NCBI GenBank assembly: GCA_021234155.1
Contig: JAJEKV010000054.1
Location: forward strand, 7,708,655-7,772,654
Length of the DNA stretch: 64,000 nucleotides
DNA from: Isoetes taiwanensis
Taxonomy: Eukaryota; Streptophyta; Lycopodiopsida; Isoetales; Isoetaceae
Reading direction: 5' to 3'
Shown: positions 61,216 through 64,000 of the stretch, piece after piece
Layout: every line of letters starts with the position of its first letter
How positions within the stretch are numbered: the first letter of the stretch is position 1
Made by a program: the position numbers and the translations under genes
The notes under the pieces: generated by a model
Told to the model about the DNA's origin: nothing
Seen by the model: only the letters and a program-made list of their open reading frames with translations
The model's database searches: none

Positions 61216-61530
61216 TTATGTTTCGCGCTTATCCGACCGTTCGTTCGAGATCCAACGGCTCACGTGGGTTTGGGACGTATCCTACGGCCCAGATGGCCTG
61301 GGAGTTTACATATAATATGTGTACCATAGTCCTATGGTCCAGATTGATTTGATCCTGACCGTCGGTCCGAGATCTGACGGCTCACGTGGCTTGGGGATAC
61401 ATCCTATGGTCCACGTGGCTTTGGGAATTATATGTAATAGATCCTATGGCTCATATTGCTTTTATATGGTGAGATCTTGATCGTTGATCAAGTCTAAGAT
61501 CCTAAGGCTCATATTGAATGCTCGTTCCTT
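61216..61530. repeat. Diverged tandem repeats around GATCCAACGGCTCACGTGG
   Basis: About two and a half units of roughly 120 bp share G(A/T)CCG(T/A), CGAGATC(C/T)(A/G)ACGGCTCACGTGG, GG(A/G)(C/T)(G/A)TATCCTA(C/T)GG and CCTATGG(T/C)(C/T)CA. They are non-coding and typical of plant intergenic repeats. Confidence 0.65.
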
Positions 61531-61560
61531 AAGGAAAGGCTTTTAAAAATTTTTATGTTA

Positions 61561-61624
61561 TTGGAGGGATTCGAACCCTAATCCTCAACCCCCCAAACTC
61601 CCCACTCTAACCACTAGACCAAGC
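61561..61624 (-). mobile_element. tRNA-derived SINE head (A and B boxes)
   Basis: Minus strand: GCTTGGTCTAGTGGTTAGAG (A box) and, 26 bases on, GGTTCGAATCC (B box, 61577-61567). This is the internal RNA polymerase III promoter of a tRNA. The region between does not form a good anticodon arm, so a tRNA-derived SINE or tRNA pseudogene is likelier than a working tRNA. The body would extend to lower coordinates. Confidence 0.6.
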
Positions 61625-61807
61625 ATTAATTTTATGAATATTTTATGTTTCAAATATACTTAAGGGTAATGTTCTAATTAAGATAAGATAGACTATAATA
61701 TTCTAGGATGTTTTGAAAGTTTTAGAATGTTCCAAAAAGTTCTAAAATGTTCTAGAAATTTCTAGAATGTAAGGGAATCCAGGAGAATTAAAGGGAATAT
61801 AAGGACA

Positions 61808-61835
61808 CTAGAAAAAGTGCCCAGCGTTGCTGGGC
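61808..61835 (-). mobile_element. Second Helitron-like 3' terminus
   Basis: Minus strand: hairpin GCCCAGC-AAC-GCTGGGC (61835-61819), then ACTTTTT and CTAG (61811-61808), next base T. Same architecture as the end at 42424-42452, with one base pair of the stem exchanged in both arms. The body extends to higher coordinates. The 5' end was not found. Confidence 0.6.
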
Positions 61836-61965
61836 TTTCCATCGGGCATAAGTTCAAAAACTAATATAAAGACAGTGGATTTAGCTTGAGAACATCTAAA
61901 GGGCAAAAACTTGCGTCACCATTGTTGGAGAACTTCTAAGGCGTATATTTGTAAAGGAGGAAAAA

Positions 61966-62140
61966 TATGTTTCATAGTGATTAAAAATCATGTTGAAAAA
62001 GTATGTTTCATGGTGATTAAAAACCATAAGTTATGTTTCATGGTTATGTTTCATGGTGATTAAAAATAGTTAATGTTGCCGATATGTGAAGAAAACATTA
62101 GAAGCTTGAAATTGTTTTGTTGTGAAGAAAACATTAGAAG
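61966..62140. repeat. Short repeats beside the Helitron end
   Basis: ATGTTTCATGGTGATTAAAAA and close variants occur about three times (61970-62070), and TGTGAAGAAAACATTAGAAG twice (about 62084-62103 and 62121-62140). They are probably subterminal repeats inside the Helitron-like element. Confidence 0.6.
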
Positions 62141-62640
62141 ATCCCGCCCCTTCCTTTTGCCTCGATAGAACTGGTACCAATTGATCTGTTGTATTATTTC
62201 CTTATGCACATCCACCTTTGATCAAAGGAACACCCACACCAGATACTATTTCTTCTGTGAAAGCAGAAGTACTGGAGGCTTTTTACGAGTGCATTTCTCC
62301 TCCAACTATTTTCGAATGCCAGCTCCAATGCTCTCTAGGTGCCAAGCTCAACTCTTGCATAATAAAGACAACATTGCAGCTGAATTTATACTACTCACTG
62401 TCTCCAACAGTAAAACAAGGAAGTCGTATTTAATTAAAGTGGGACAAATCTTGAATTTTGGGACTCGGACTGAAAATGGGACTCACACACCATAAAAGAA
62501 ATTTCTGAATTGATTGCTTGAATAGAATTACACATGACACACATAGAATTGGGTTACTTGTTTTCCTCATAAATTTTACAAACCACTAGTTGAGAAAGTT
62601 TTCAAACTTCTCAATATTATGCACCCTCATACAATGATAT
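62141..62640. other. No supported gene
   Basis: A plus frame at 62181-62495 has no recognisable domain or start context. Confidence 0.3.
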
Positions 62641-62654
62641 AGCATGGAGGTTGC

Positions 62655-64000
62655 TCATGGCCTTGTCCATCTCCTTTCTTGGGATCTTGTGTGTGTTGTC
62701 TTTTGCAATGTGAGAACTTGGATATGACCATACCACACACTCCACCAATTCCCTCCTTTGAGGGTCAGCATAATTTGGCCTCCACTTCTTCTCCCAAAGC
62801 AATGCTGTATTGCTCCTTCAAGTTGCCCTTCTTGTGCCTCCCAATGGGCTCCCAATATTGAATTTGGAATCCAGATCGCAACTCCTCTCCATCGCATAGT
62901 GGTGGTCACACATCGAGTGCCACCCCTAACCATATTGGGCAGTCCTCATCATCGCCTTACTAGCACAAAGTATCCTTCCTTGATGTCCTCAAAGGGATCC
63001 CACTCGGGGAAGATCAAACCACTTCGGCTTTGAGGCCTTACTTCCCACAAACCACTTGGGACCCAAGTGAGCATTCTTAGACGTGCTTGCACCTTGAGAA
63101 CCCTCCCATCTTGACTCGCAAGAACCCGCCTCTTAGCTCCCTCCCACATGGTCGCTCGGTTTCTAAGCATGTCACAACTTTCTCCCCAAAGACTTGATTA
63201 GGGAGTCCATTTGATTTTTCTTAAGAGTGGAGGTGTGCTTTCCATTTCAACATCATCCCAAAGCGTTATGTAATCCTTGATGCCCTTCACCAGTTGGCTA
63301 GAGTCTTTGACCTGCTTGAAGGGAGGTAGTGGTTTTGGTCGCCCTTTAGGAATGAGAACTTCACCAAAGAAGACCCCTTTGCCACAACTCGATACCTTGT
63401 ACAGGCATCCACAACTTGTCACCTGGTCTCCACTTATATTGCATGATTGGTATTCCATCCCTAACCCAAAACTTGAATTGAAGTGGCTTTGTGTGTCCCC
63501 ATCAACCGGGTCCTTGCCATCTAGCAAGTATCCTTCTACAAATGATTTCCAATCAAGCAACCTCATCCATCAAGAAAGCCATTGGGTTGGGGTCAATGCA
63601 GCTCTCAAACACATCCATTAGTTCAGGGAGAGTGGTCACGTTTTCTCTCTTGAGCTTGGTGGAGAAAGTTCCAAAGAATCCATCTATATCATCATGCGAT
63701 GCCCAACCATCATGAATCCCACTTTCACAACTTTGAATACTCCCAATCACATCCAAGTATGACATTGCCCCAAACATCCATCTATTCTTGTTTTCTTTCC
63801 AACAGCTTGTCCAACTCAACACATAGCTCCTCGTGCAAAGATTTCTCAAGTAAGGGGAAATCATCCCAAGTCCTCCTTGATTCACTAGACACCTTGATGT
63901 GAGCTTTTTATCCGCCTTTGGTAACAAAGCGGTTGATCATCCATCAAAGCCTCAAAAATGGGGTGCTTTGAAGGGGAATACCTCCTCCCTTCTATCGATC
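62655..64000 (-). pseudogene. Long unrecognised decayed ORF running off the window
   Basis: Minus-strand frames follow one another almost without gaps: 63927-63553, 63566-63198, 63170-62949, then 62966-62655 in two frames. Blocks: G-W-A-S-H-D-D-I-D-G-F-F-G-T-F then D-P-N-P-M-A-F; W-K-S-F-V-E-G-Y-L-L-D-G-K; S-G-L-I-F-P-E-W-D-P-F-E-D-I-K-E-G-Y-F-V-L-V-R-R; after a one-base shift D-C-P-I-W-L-G-V-A-L-D-V and Q-Y-W-E-P-I-G-R-H-K-K-G. The last part resembles a small beta-fold reader or BAH-like layout (F-V-L-V-R ... W-L-G ... Y-W-x-P), but I cannot name the family. It has at least four frameshifts or stops. Its 5' part lies beyond 64000. It may be a multi-copy transposon protein. Confidence 0.5.

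Noticed and set aside
61561..61624. Functional tRNA gene
   Set aside because: A and B boxes are good, but the stretch between gives no proper anticodon arm and the acceptor ends do not pair. SINE head is likelier.

Overview
This window is nuclear DNA of a land plant. The evidence is intron-rich plant gene families (a full-size ABCG/PDR transporter in 24 exons, a DYW-type PPR editing factor, exons of plastid-type arginine biosynthesis and of the proteasome activator PA200) set in a dense field of decayed retrotransposons. The style of the PPR protein and the mix of old gypsy, copia and LINE debris make me think of a fern or another large-genome non-flowering plant. That is an inference from gene style, not a measurement.

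Layout. 1-5.3 kb: a heavily frameshifted Ty3/gypsy internal region (gag zinc knuckle, protease, RT, RNase H, integrase, all +). 5.7-6.9 kb: a relic of the membrane-anchor domain of a TOC159-family chloroplast import receptor (+). 8.0-10.4 kb: a broken non-LTR LINE (-). 11-16 kb: AT-rich repeats and a poly(A)-ended retroposon tail. 16.3-16.9 kb: three degenerate PA200 exons (+). 18.2-19.1 kb: four intact-looking exons of N-acetyl-gamma-glutamyl-phosphate reductase (+). 19.7-20.4 kb: a GC-rich minisatellite. 21.7-23.6 kb: the 5' half of a Ty1/copia element with LTR and primer-binding site (-). 25-28 kb: a tandem duplication, a long fold-back hairpin and a candidate TIR element. 29.6-30.0 kb: a BTB-MATH (BPM) fragment (+). 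33.8-36.1 kb: a DYW PPR gene (-) split by a two-base loss. 39.35-42.3 kb: an LTR retrotransposon 5' end (+) with an exact LTR, primer-binding site, paired leader hairpins and a gag-position ORF. 42.4 and 61.8 kb: two Helitron-like 3' ends (-). 49-50.2 kb: adjacent inverted repeats and an unrecognised coding relic. 53.36-60.12 kb: the one clearly intact gene, a 1442-residue ABCG/PDR transporter (+). 61.2-61.6 kb: diverged repeats and a tRNA-derived SINE head (-). 62.65 kb to the end: an unrecognised decayed ORF (-).

The most unusual observation is that the ORF downstream of the LTR and primer-binding site at 39.35-40.98 kb begins exactly as histone H3 does: Met followed by the nine residues ARTKQTARK, after which similarity stops. 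A retroelement leader or Gag-position protein carrying an H3 tail at its own N-terminus could be a histone mimic that engages chromatin readers or modifiers. The second point is that the intact ABCG transporter has Asn where the Walker B catalytic Glu of its first nucleotide-binding domain is expected.

The genes do not form a pathway. The transporter stands alone, and the other host-gene pieces look like duplicated or broken copies scattered among mobile DNA. I ran no searches; family calls rest on motifs read by eye.
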